A DNA stretch of 64,000 nucleotides from Campylobacter_A concisus_Y. Its GTDB lineage: Bacteria; Campylobacterota; Campylobacteria; Campylobacterales; Campylobacteraceae. A program made the position numbers and the translations under genes. The stretch lies in contig NZ_CABPTY010000002.1 of assembly GCF_902460415.1 (NCBI RefSeq), positions 152,623 to 216,622 of the forward strand. The letters run 5' to 3'. Shown one piece after another: positions 56,001 through 63,833 of the stretch; positions within the stretch are counted from its first letter, which is position 1; the number at the start of each line of letters is the position of its first letter. The notes beneath the pieces are model-generated. The model did not search any database. It was given only the letters and a program-made list of their open reading frames with translations, and was not told the DNA's origin.

Positions 56001-56466
56001 AGATAATCTTTTGGTAACTACCTATTATCTATTTGATAAAAAATTTGAAGATAAAAATGGCTTTAGCAAGATCAAACTCAATTTAGATGAGGGAAGAGAC
56101 GTAGAGGATAAGAATTTAAAGGCTCTTTTAGCGGATAATTATGACGATAAGCGTTATGACATCAAAGAATTTAAACTAAGATATGGAGTGGATAAACTGA
56201 ATTTGATATTTGTAGTTCCAAAGAATTTTAGCTCTCTTGATAAAGAGAACTACAAAAAGGCAAATAGCCCGGAAAGTGGGGTAGGCTTTTTTGCCAGTTT
56301 AGATGAATTTAATAGTTCTAATATAGAAAAGAATAGACGTACTTACACTTATGTTTTTATGTCTCCAACTGGAGCTAAAAGCATAGAGCTTGAGATAGCT
56401 AAAGGGCTAGATAGTGGCTATACAAATGACATAAACACAACTAGCTTTGTAATGCTTGTTAGTTGA
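52921..56466 (+). CDS. Large lipase effector with Cys-rich PAAR-like segment
   Basis: 1181 residues, GTG start with aaggac six bases upstream. Residues ~90-300 form a class-3-lipase/alpha-beta-hydrolase domain: GFRGTEM at 199-205 and nucleophile motif GHSLGG at 261-266 (Ser263). An amphipathic region follows (~305-345, RLLSFVAKAIAKGARWIARV). Residues ~350-880 are helical with no recognised domain. Residues ~888-975 contain CPVI, CPHGGHV, a D-F-I-N-S-P-I-V-G-C run and IPCVVV, which resemble PAAR-like tip proteins near T6SS loci. The C-terminal ~200 residues look beta-rich. Phospholipase (Tle-like) activity against a rival's membrane is inferred; strong AT bias suggests transfer. Confidence 0.8.
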   Translation: MQTKKSNKELINCFKDYIDIADASYAMLHNVFENERNGLDELYDKFGKDNVPENIVNSYREDEKKKPIWRYADDITKGGTIEELSEKAKNNGKKFGEPTAYALCIEARFMSDKFIKDPNGEENEKPKKLENNVKRFITTPTDKNGNKANPKIFYAPESLSPRTKLFVNRYELVKHIPNQKSGFSSTIFYDTLKSNYIIGFRGTEMKINDLLDDAFMAITSRALMQISALKSLQSSMQEAINSHSQNLSGLDNTAKDIILSGHSLGGHLAQIYAVTFKDSGVKELYTYNAPGIYGGILASAFTWSLRLLSFVAKAIAKGARWIARVIDKDGFIGKMVGSVFNKIKGMFGFKDDKSSVDEYVDVVKNNEQAQKTLADKKVSSNINKASKEKDIDIEIHHVESVKQSINRDEDSFSKDVAVLIEPTFSVISDLGYKLGIDTTGEVKYENTENRHLVNILIRSHFLKESVLVLYMLCYLLENKENEAKIEGKDIAEAFDYLNEYIQSLKFKLKCIRSKLNLDVNIDDISDASMLDTPLYIFYAYLNLFYEYGKFSDENFKQDMVGYIIENLGSNIDKNSNKEAHLVKILDIDDLDKLDATKIVSDARADDIDMLVAICALNLFVFEKKIDVNELGKYFSYSKNIYKNITILRDNRVDIAEASIFVKDRIDMLKSIINLKYADLAKLKENENFLASIDSNDISSSDEAIVIANNKSAQNNDDVAYNNKVATDDIKALMNESVGSIFYKNNDTLSVSAVDKSIVDVEVLKEIFKLDSKNMNQRIYLNSALLSKANEEEDYPLYFKDEKYNSDENIPLNFTHQPRDEDKDIGRLNVAYRNSQANILNYSLLNKSLNINLKPMSKKTKEALSNLNQRQNLQKDNQSKEISSTATSCPVIEDDTIICPHGGHVILKSRAGRSIRSDEQGVILDVDFINSPIVGCSARIPCVVVAYVPRSALSLKSMNDHYAVMQDLVPNCLSNTGSSLRCIKKENKLKLEHSLSNPMFENNNLAVQNPNLNKPLIRLHIKAFASQIDNLLVTTYYLFDKKFEDKNGFSKIKLNLDEGRDVEDKNLKALLADNYDDKRYDIKEFKLRYGVDKLNLIFVVPKNFSSLDKENYKKANSPESGVGFFASLDEFNSSNIEKNRRTYTYVFMSPTGAKSIELEIAKGLDSGYTNDINTTSFVMLVS

Positions 56467-56490
56467 TAAATTTAAAGAGAGGGATCGTTC

Positions 56491-59400
56491 TTGAGATTAG
56501 ATAATACAAAAATTATTAGAAGCATAGAAGACTTGCTTGACGCATTTGATGTTTTTGCTGACAAATATCAAAACATAACATTTTATTGTCGCGATTTAAA
56601 CCATTTTCATGATACCAATATATTAAATGGAGATGCTTTATATAACAAGACAATCGCTAGGCTATACAATCACAAGAAAGCCAATAAAAATGTGCTTATA
56701 AAAACATATAAGTATTTAGAAAAGTCAAATTTATTTAAAAGCGAAAAAGCTGTTAACACAACCAATAAGATAGCAATCAAAGATATTGATATAGATGTAG
56801 AGGTTCTTAGTAAAGAACAAGATGTAATAGCAGAATTCGTAAAAGAGCTAATAGAACTTGCAAATAATGGTAGAAGCAAAGACAATAAGATTAAAAATTT
56901 TGACGATGCATCTAGCCAGTTGGTATCTAACTATAAAAATATAGAGACAAATTTTGAGGCTATATTAGATAAGCTAAAAAATTCGCTAATCAACAAAACC
57001 AATACAATACTAAGTCGTGAAAATTTTGATAAAAGAGATGAAACCGTAAAGGCCATAGAAGAGAGCTTTAAAAATATAAAAGAAAATCTCAAAAAAGCTT
57101 CAGATGATGGCAATAAATATATTTTAAAAGAGATCACAAAATTTCTAATCAATCTTGTCGACATAAGCGATATAAAAGGATCGTTTAAGCCGCTAGCTTT
57201 ATTGCTGGCAGCTCCAGAGGCGATAACTACTACTACAAATATAATTGACTTTTTAAACAAAAGGGGCTTTTACGCGTTTTCTGGTCCAGCCGCTAGCTTG
57301 CTAGCTACTAAATTTGGCTTTATACTAGGTCTATTAAACACAGTGTCATTTAATAATATATTGGTTTTTACAAATAACGATCAAAAAAGTGGAAAATTTA
57401 TAGATTTTTCATGCTTTGATATAACAGCCACTAAAGCCAAGAGCAATTATGATGAGTATATTGGTATTTGTTCTGATTTTATTTTAGAGGGCGACGAGCA
57501 AAGCTTATTTGACGCTAGAGTAAGCAAAAATGAAAATGTAGACAAGTCTAAAAATATATCTATATGTAAAAACGACAAGAACAATAGCGAAGAGAGCTTA
57601 CTTAAAAGGATAGAAGAGTGCGTGATCGCAAATAGAGCAAATTTTGTCTATATGCAATATCCATTTTTTAACTCTTTCAAATTTGCAAATCTCCTAAAAG
57701 ACAAATCCCTAACAACAAAAGACGATACTCACAATACAAATAATAGTAGCGGCATCTCTAAAAACTATCTTGTCGTCTCAAACGCCCCCATGAAACTAAA
57801 CGCAAAGCTAAACGAGCACCTTATACAAAACATCTTAAGCTATAAGATAGAAGATAGTATAAACAGAGTTAGCGGTAAAAAGATAGTTGATCCCAAAAAT
57901 GTAGGCAATGTAAAAGACTATAGTCAGTACTCTATACAAATAGGTGCCAAAAACGATGAAGACCTTTATCTTTTAAGCTTAAGTCCTTTTACGAGAGTTA
58001 TTAACTCTAGGCTTGCAAAATTTGAAAAGGATATAGAGGAGTATAACTCATATATGAAAGGTGTCAAAAATTTTCATGGAGGTGACGCAAAATCAGTAGA
58101 GGTTTTAAACACCACTTTTAACGCAAAATACAAAAAATTTAATGAGGCAAATTTATATCTAGGTCGCATAAATAGACACTTTAAAAACGCCAAAGATATG
58201 GAAGAGATAGTTAATAATGAAGAGGAATTTTTAAAAGCCAATATAAAGGAATTTGAAATTTTCTTTTCAGGCTTAAATTCAAACTTGAAACATGATAAAG
58301 TGGCTTATTTTTTAAACCAATACTTTAAAATGCCTAATGAAGGGATGGAGAGTTTTGAAGCAATAGCTGATGAATCTTACAATCAAGTTTCTATAAGGAC
58401 ACATTATTACTACCCTGCTACAAAAATATTTCTTCTAGTGATGGGCTATTATGTCATAAGGCAGATATTTGATAGCTCTATTATTGAGCAAAAAGGATTA
58501 AAATTTTCATATCTTTCATCAAACTATGAGACACTAGAGATATTTGGTGAAACACTTAATGTTCTTTACGAAAACACATATTATATACAAGAAAATAATG
58601 CTATTGTGCCTATTTACTTCTTCAAGCAAACAAAAGAAGCAAAAAAAGAACAAGATGCTATCTGTATAGAAGAGATAGTAGAAAAAATAGAGCAAAGCCA
58701 TGTAAGAAATGGTGAAAATATACTAGACGATGACTCCTATAATGAGCTAAAAGAGCTTCTTAAAAATTCTACCGGCATAGACGGAGAAAGCATAGATGAT
58801 AAGAATTTTGAAAAGTATATTAAACAGATAGATGATGATGAGTATAAATATACTATAGATATATCTTTAACATCAACATTAGATGATGCCCTATATGATA
58901 TATTTCCATTTTATGGCTTTTTCATAGACAAGTCTGACGATATAATGAAAAAAGTAATTGACGCTGTGTTCTCAGGTGGTAAAGGCAATATCTTTAAGAA
59001 TATTTTTATGGAGCTAATAGGAGAACTAAAAGTATTTAGTATGCTAGGCGAAGCGCCAGTTGCAAAACTAGTTCACGAAAACAATAAAAAAGCCTTGAAA
59101 AAAATCAAACAAACAGCATTTGCTGGAGTGGTCAAAGTAAAAGGCAACCAACTTCTCTATACATATGTAGATAACAAAAAAAAATCCAAACACAGCATAA
59201 AAAAAACAAAACAATGGATAGATGAATTTGAAGTAGGCATAAATGTAAAAAGACAAATAGCTATAAGTGCTGGTAAAAAATTTTTAAAAAATAGCTTAAA
59301 AACTTATGCAGAAACTTTAATACAAGCTGGATTTGGCTTTTTAGTAGATAGTTTTTTCATCAACACCTACGAACAACAAAAAAGATCTTATGAACTAATA

Positions 59401-60174
59401 CTTCATAAGTATTTCACAAATAAATTTAATGATACCTATGCTGTTAAGAATATATCTTATGAACCTTATTCAAATAAAACAAGTGAATATACCTACTATC
59501 CTATAGAGATATACTCATCTTTTATAAATATAGATCTAAAAAGAACTATCATAGGAGGAAGACTATCTAGTGGAGGACTAGACTATCATAACTTCTTCTA
59601 CTATGATATAAATACCACTACAAACAAACTAGACTCTAATCTATCTAAAGATATAAGCCTAGATACTATGATATCTTATCTATGTCTAGATGAGCTAAGA
59701 ACAGATAATAAAACTGATGAAGAGTTCTTTAATAACCTTAACAAAAGAAATAAAAAACTAGCATATTCACCAAAAGAGCTTATGCTACAAGGAGTTAAAA
59801 CATTGCTAACAATAAGTCCATCAAACTCAATAGATATAAAACAAAGAGATGAAATTTATGAGATGTATAAAGCAAATAAAAGTACCTCAAAACAAGCCCT
59901 GCCAATAGACAAATACAACGAAGCTATGGAGATACTAGAAGACTTTAAAAATGGAAATTTAAATACCAATGTATGTGAAGTAGATAATAAATCAAGAAGA
60001 CTACTAAAGGCATTAGATGTGATAGGCAATAATAATGTAAAGGGTATGTATGTGGGGTGTAAGGATAATTATAATAATGGTAAATTTAACATTTCAAAAC
60101 CTATAATCCCCCCACGCCTAATAGGTCGCCTAGCTACTACCATAATAATGGAAGATGGTCTATATATAGGATAA
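56491..60174 (+). CDS. Large putative effector of unknown function with C-terminal exchangeable module
   Basis: 1227 residues, TTG start with agaggga upstream, 24 bp after the lipase gene. Residues 1-220 are helical and charged. Hydrophobic stretches lie at ~231-294 (SFKPLALLLAAPEA, then SGPAASLLATKFGFILGLLN), ~645-660 (KIFLLVMGYYVIRQIF) and ~945-958. From ~951 to the end (277 residues) the sequence is paralogous to the separate orphan modules downstream; conserved landmarks are SSGGLDY, YLCLDEL and PPRLIGRLATTI. No catalytic motif is recognised. Polymorphic-toxin behaviour (constant body, variable tip, immunity gene behind it) is inferred from the array. Membrane insertion (pore forming) is one possibility. 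Confidence 0.7.
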   Translation: MRLDNTKIIRSIEDLLDAFDVFADKYQNITFYCRDLNHFHDTNILNGDALYNKTIARLYNHKKANKNVLIKTYKYLEKSNLFKSEKAVNTTNKIAIKDIDIDVEVLSKEQDVIAEFVKELIELANNGRSKDNKIKNFDDASSQLVSNYKNIETNFEAILDKLKNSLINKTNTILSRENFDKRDETVKAIEESFKNIKENLKKASDDGNKYILKEITKFLINLVDISDIKGSFKPLALLLAAPEAITTTTNIIDFLNKRGFYAFSGPAASLLATKFGFILGLLNTVSFNNILVFTNNDQKSGKFIDFSCFDITATKAKSNYDEYIGICSDFILEGDEQSLFDARVSKNENVDKSKNISICKNDKNNSEESLLKRIEECVIANRANFVYMQYPFFNSFKFANLLKDKSLTTKDDTHNTNNSSGISKNYLVVSNAPMKLNAKLNEHLIQNILSYKIEDSINRVSGKKIVDPKNVGNVKDYSQYSIQIGAKNDEDLYLLSLSPFTRVINSRLAKFEKDIEEYNSYMKGVKNFHGGDAKSVEVLNTTFNAKYKKFNEANLYLGRINRHFKNAKDMEEIVNNEEEFLKANIKEFEIFFSGLNSNLKHDKVAYFLNQYFKMPNEGMESFEAIADESYNQVSIRTHYYYPATKIFLLVMGYYVIRQIFDSSIIEQKGLKFSYLSSNYETLEIFGETLNVLYENTYYIQENNAIVPIYFFKQTKEAKKEQDAICIEEIVEKIEQSHVRNGENILDDDSYNELKELLKNSTGIDGESIDDKNFEKYIKQIDDDEYKYTIDISLTSTLDDALYDIFPFYGFFIDKSDDIMKKVIDAVFSGGKGNIFKNIFMELIGELKVFSMLGEAPVAKLVHENNKKALKKIKQTAFAGVVKVKGNQLLYTYVDNKKKSKHSIKKTKQWIDEFEVGINVKRQIAISAGKKFLKNSLKTYAETLIQAGFGFLVDSFFINTYEQQKRSYELILHKYFTNKFNDTYAVKNISYEPYSNKTSEYTYYPIEIYSSFINIDLKRTIIGGRLSSGGLDYHNFFYYDINTTTNKLDSNLSKDISLDTMISYLCLDELRTDNKTDEEFFNNLNKRNKKLAYSPKELMLQGVKTLLTISPSNSIDIKQRDEIYEMYKANKSTSKQALPIDKYNEAMEILEDFKNGNLNTNVCEVDNKSRRLLKALDVIGNNNVKGMYVGCKDNYNNGKFNISKPIIPPRLIGRLATTIIMEDGLYIG

Positions 60175-60177
60175 GCT

Positions 60178-61533
60178 ATGAAGAAGATCATATTTATCAT
60201 CATAGCTCTTTTAGCGGTCATAGTAGTAGCAGTAATAAGCAAAGGAAAATTACAAGATAAAGGAAATTTAATGGATAACAATAATACATATATAGTTATA
60301 GCTCCAAATGGAGACAAGATAGAATTTGACAAAAAAACAAATTTAATAGCTTCAAAAAATATTGCAAATGATGAAGCTTACCTAAAAGAAAAATCCCAAA
60401 TGCTCCTAGACTCCCGCTCCATCCTAGACTCATCTCCATATAAAGACTATAAACCACTATACTATAATCCTAAACCAAATTCTCTAGGTCAAACAGACTA
60501 TCTATCATTTAAGCCTTGGCTAGATATTAGCTATAAATCAAGTTCAAACAAGATAGCTCCTTGGACTAAATCAGAAAAAGCATATTATGAAAGTTTAAAA
60601 GATAAAAGAGATAGATATATCTATCTAGTAAAAAGAAGCAATCTAAAATGCACTATGATAGATATACCAGATGATGCTATAGGTAGAGTAGATAGCAATG
60701 GAAAACTAACAAAGCCTGAGTATGCTGAAATTTATGATGAAGTAGATAGAAATAAAAATACACTTAAATCAGAACTCTTTATAGGAGAGTGGGGAATTTG
60801 TGCTGGAGTATTAGGAGATAGTGAATCACTAGGCAATGGAAATGAAGGTGGATTTAAAGCAAGAGAATTTCAAGCAGTATTTTTAGCAGCCCAACTAGGA
60901 GAAGTAGAAGCATTACATGTATTAGCAGATTGCTTTAAATACTATACATATACAGTTGGAGTAAATAAAAATTTAGACACCTACACGAAAATTCTTAAAC
61001 TATATAAAAATCCACCACTAGATGAATATGGCATGATGCCTTATCTTGATGAGATAGTAGGAAGCTATTTCGTGATGGATTTTAATAGGGACAATTTGGT
61101 AGTTATACCAAGTGGTGGTTTTCATGCTGGACTAAGGGAGATAGTAGAGGAAAAAGGTGAACTATTAGATCCTAGAGACATCGATGCAAATGAGACTACA
61201 AGAAATGAATTTGATAACTTTATAAAGAAAGTTCTAGATGACAATAAAGAGGATTTTAAAGGTGGGTTTCCTGCGGAGTGGGATGAAAGAAGACTATCTC
61301 TTTACATCGACTCCACCCTCCTAGAATCCAAAATAATGTCTCTAACTCCACCTGAAGGTTATCCTAATGCACCATACTATAACACACCAGAAGAGCTAAT
61401 AAGACTATATGAGGCTGGTAAATTAGACAAAAAGCTAAATCCTCTAACGCCAGTAATGTATAGAGATAGTTTTCCTGAAGATTTGAGAGCCAAGATATTA
61501 TCTTATGCTAAAGAGCATAATATAAAGGATTAG
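60178..61533 (+). CDS. Putative membrane-anchored immunity protein, copy 1
   Basis: 451 residues. An N-terminal anchor (KKIIFIIIALLAVIVVAVIS, residues 2-21) puts the rest in the periplasm. A mid region, FLAAQLGEVEALHVLADCF, looks Sel1/TPR-like; the C-terminus has SLTPPEGYPNAPYYNTPEE and ends in KILSYAKEHNIKD. It starts three bases after the large effector stop, with an aggat site in the effector's last codons. It is paralogous along its whole length to the protein at 62358. Each copy stands directly behind a toxin C-terminal module, so immunity is the simplest reading; it resembles Sel1-containing immunity proteins but no family was confirmed. Confidence 0.72.
   Translation: MKKIIFIIIALLAVIVVAVISKGKLQDKGNLMDNNNTYIVIAPNGDKIEFDKKTNLIASKNIANDEAYLKEKSQMLLDSRSILDSSPYKDYKPLYYNPKPNSLGQTDYLSFKPWLDISYKSSSNKIAPWTKSEKAYYESLKDKRDRYIYLVKRSNLKCTMIDIPDDAIGRVDSNGKLTKPEYAEIYDEVDRNKNTLKSELFIGEWGICAGVLGDSESLGNGNEGGFKAREFQAVFLAAQLGEVEALHVLADCFKYYTYTVGVNKNLDTYTKILKLYKNPPLDEYGMMPYLDEIVGSYFVMDFNRDNLVVIPSGGFHAGLREIVEEKGELLDPRDIDANETTRNEFDNFIKKVLDDNKEDFKGGFPAEWDERRLSLYIDSTLLESKIMSLTPPEGYPNAPYYNTPEELIRLYEAGKLDKKLNPLTPVMYRDSFPEDLRAKILSYAKEHNIKD
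60257..60314 (+). repeat. 58-bp perfect repeat in immunity genes, unit 1
   Basis: Identical to 62434-62491 (offset 2177). It encodes the segment just after the membrane anchor. Such exact blocks between otherwise diverged paralogues are sites where gene copies can recombine. Confidence 0.9.
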
Positions 61534-61604
61534 GAATAAATTTAACATCTATAGCTCTGCATAGAGCCTCCTATGAAAAACTAGAAGAAAACTACAACGA
61601 AATA

Positions 61605-62354
61605 ATGCACACAAGATACACATATAAATTTAATGAAGCTTACGCACTAAATAATATCTCATATAAACCTATGTCTATAAAAGAAGCTTATGATAAAAAT
61701 AGTACAAATAGCTATTGCTACTATCCAGTAATGATCTATCAAAACTATATAAGCCTAAATTTAAATAGACTATTTCTAGGAGCTAATATAAGTAGTGGAG
61801 GATTAGACTATAACTCATTTATCTACTATGATATAAACAATAAACAAAGCAAACTCTCACATAACCTTGCTTCAAAGCTAGCACTAAATAACCTTAGTAC
61901 TTATCTATGTTTAGATGAACTAAGAGGAGCTGGTAATGAGATAGATGCAAACTACTTTAATTATGCAAGAAGTAGATATATTAACTCTGATGTAGAGATA
62001 AGAGGATTAAATTTAGATGTTAAAGAAGAGAAAGAAATTTATAGTGCCTATAACAAAGATGACAACCAAGATGGATATAGTTTCTCTTCTGCTATAAAAG
62101 CCTACCAAAAAGCTGTAGAGATAATAAACAAATTTAAAAAAGGAATCTTTAACACTAGCGATGAAAACAACCACTCTAATCTCTCAAGAGATCTGGTAGA
62201 GGCTCTTGATACTATTGGCAACAATAACATTAAGGGCGTGTATGTGGGGTGTAAAATAGAGCACGGAAAAAGAACAAAAGAGAATATTCCTCCTCGTCTA
62301 ATCGGTCGTCTAGCTACCACCATAGTCATGGAAGATGGTCTTTACATAGGATAA
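61605..62354 (+). CDS. Orphan C-terminal toxin module
   Basis: 249 residues from the first ATG, but the homologous frame runs upstream to about 61533 (GINLTSIALHRASYEKLEEN), so it lacks a natural start and ribosome site. It is paralogous to the last ~270 residues of the 1227-residue effector: SSGGLDYNSFIYYDI, YLCLDEL and the identical end ED-GLYIG with PPRLIGRLATTI. The middle differs strongly. It sits between two immunity genes. This is the arrangement of orphan tips that can replace the effector's own end by recombination; it may be silent now. Confidence 0.75.
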   Translation: MHTRYTYKFNEAYALNNISYKPMSIKEAYDKNSTNSYCYYPVMIYQNYISLNLNRLFLGANISSGGLDYNSFIYYDINNKQSKLSHNLASKLALNNLSTYLCLDELRGAGNEIDANYFNYARSRYINSDVEIRGLNLDVKEEKEIYSAYNKDDNQDGYSFSSAIKAYQKAVEIINKFKKGIFNTSDENNHSNLSRDLVEALDTIGNNNIKGVYVGCKIEHGKRTKENIPPRLIGRLATTIVMEDGLYIG

Positions 62355-62357
62355 AAG

Positions 62358-63716
62358 ATGAAAAAGATTATATTTACAGCTTTAGCTATCTTAGTAATAG
62401 CTATATTACTAATAGTAGTAAATAAAAGAATGAATAAAGGAAATTTAATGGATAACAATAATACATATATAGTTATAGCTCCAAATGGAGAAGAGGTATT
62501 ATTTGATAAAAAGACAAATTTGATTGTTTCTAAAACTAAAGATGACAATACAACAAAGTATTTTGAGGAAAAATCTAAAATGCTCCTTGAAGCTCGCTCC
62601 ATCCTAGACTCATCTCCATATAAAAACTATAAACCACTATACTATAACCCTAAACCAAATTCTTTAGGTCAAACAGACTATCTATCATTTAAGCCATGGC
62701 TAGATATTAGCTATAAACCAAGCTCAACTAAACTATCACCTTGGACTAAATCAGAAAAAGCTTACTATGAAAGCTTAAAAGATAAAAGAGATAGATATAT
62801 CTATTTAGTAAAAAGAAGTAATCTAAAATGCACTATGATAGATATTCCTGAAGATGCAATAGCTAGAGTAGATAGTAAAGGCAAACTAACTAAACCAGAA
62901 TATGCTGAAATTTATGATGAAGTAAATGCTCACAAAGGCACATTAAAATCAATGCTCTTTTCTGCAGAGTGGGGAATATGTGCTGGGATACTTGGAAATC
63001 CTATGGGCTTTTCATATGGAAATGAAGCAGGCTTTAAAGCAAGAGATTATCAAAGAATTTTCTTGGCAGCTCAATTAGGAGTAGTAAAGGCTTTAGAATT
63101 TTTAGGTGATCTATTTGAATATCAAACTTACAATATAGGTTTAAACAAAAATTTACAAATGGCAGAAGAGTTTAGAAAACTATTTACTAATCCTCCACTA
63201 GATGAATATGGTATGATGCCTTATCTTGATGAAATAGTAGGTAATTACTTTGTGATGGATTTTAATAGGGGCGGGATAGTGATTAATCCTACAGGATCAA
63301 TGCATAGAGTTTTAAGAGAACTTGTAGAAGACAAGGGCGAGCTATTAGACCCTAGAGACTTTGATGCCAATGAGACTACAAGAGAAAAATTTGTCTCTTA
63401 TGTTAAAAAAGAACTGCCAGAATATGCAGAAATTTTTTCTGAAAAAGGCTATCCTGCTAATTATGAAGATAGAGACATAGGCCTTTACATCGACTCCACC
63501 ATCCTAGAAGCCAAAATAATGTCCCTAACTCCACCTGAGGGCTATCCTAATGCACCATACTACAACACGCCAGAAGAGCTAATAAGACTATATGAAGCAG
63601 GTAAATTAGACAAAAAGCTAAATCCACTAACACCAGTAATGTATAGAGAAAGTTTTCCTGAAGATCTTAGAGCTAAGATACTAAGCTATGCCAAAGAGCA
63701 TAATATAAATGATTAA
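62358..63716 (+). CDS. Putative membrane-anchored immunity protein, copy 2
   Basis: 452 residues, N-terminal anchor (KKIIFTALAILVIAILLIVV). Paralogue of 60178-61533, with very similar N-terminal third (YNPKPNSLGQTDYLSFKPWL) and C-terminal third (PPLDEYGMMPYLDEIVG, EGYPNAPYYNTPEELIRLY) and a diverged middle (~residues 195-275 and 320-385). It starts three bases after the orphan module stop. The changed middle is where specificity for the cognate module would be expected. A third, inverted piece of the same gene begins at 63828. Confidence 0.72.
   Translation: MKKIIFTALAILVIAILLIVVNKRMNKGNLMDNNNTYIVIAPNGEEVLFDKKTNLIVSKTKDDNTTKYFEEKSKMLLEARSILDSSPYKNYKPLYYNPKPNSLGQTDYLSFKPWLDISYKPSSTKLSPWTKSEKAYYESLKDKRDRYIYLVKRSNLKCTMIDIPEDAIARVDSKGKLTKPEYAEIYDEVNAHKGTLKSMLFSAEWGICAGILGNPMGFSYGNEAGFKARDYQRIFLAAQLGVVKALEFLGDLFEYQTYNIGLNKNLQMAEEFRKLFTNPPLDEYGMMPYLDEIVGNYFVMDFNRGGIVINPTGSMHRVLRELVEDKGELLDPRDFDANETTREKFVSYVKKELPEYAEIFSEKGYPANYEDRDIGLYIDSTILEAKIMSLTPPEGYPNAPYYNTPEELIRLYEAGKLDKKLNPLTPVMYRESFPEDLRAKILSYAKEHNIND
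62434..62491 (+). repeat. 58-bp perfect repeat in immunity genes, unit 2
   Basis: Identical to 60257-60314. Confidence 0.9.
63485..63657. repeat. 173-bp perfect inverted repeat, left arm
   Basis: Lies in the 3' part of immunity copy 2. The right arm, 63828-64000, is its exact reverse complement and continues to the window edge, so the true arm may be longer. Confidence 0.95.
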
Positions 63717-63719
63717 AGA

Positions 63720-63833
63720 ATAAATTTAATATCTATGGCTCCAAACGGAGCCAAATTCAAAGACATAGGCGTCTCTATGATAACCGGCCTAATAGAACTT
63801 TATAAAACCTCATATGAAAAACTAGAAGAAAAC
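63720..63833 (+). pseudogene. Second orphan toxin-module fragment
   Basis: About 38 codons (INLISMAPNGAKFKDIGV, then IELYKTSYEKLEENF) paralogous to the opening of orphan module 1 and of the effector tip at about residue 951. The homology stops at 63833, where sequence switches into an inverted piece of the immunity gene through the shared 7-mer gaaaact. The rest of the module is missing. Confidence 0.75.
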
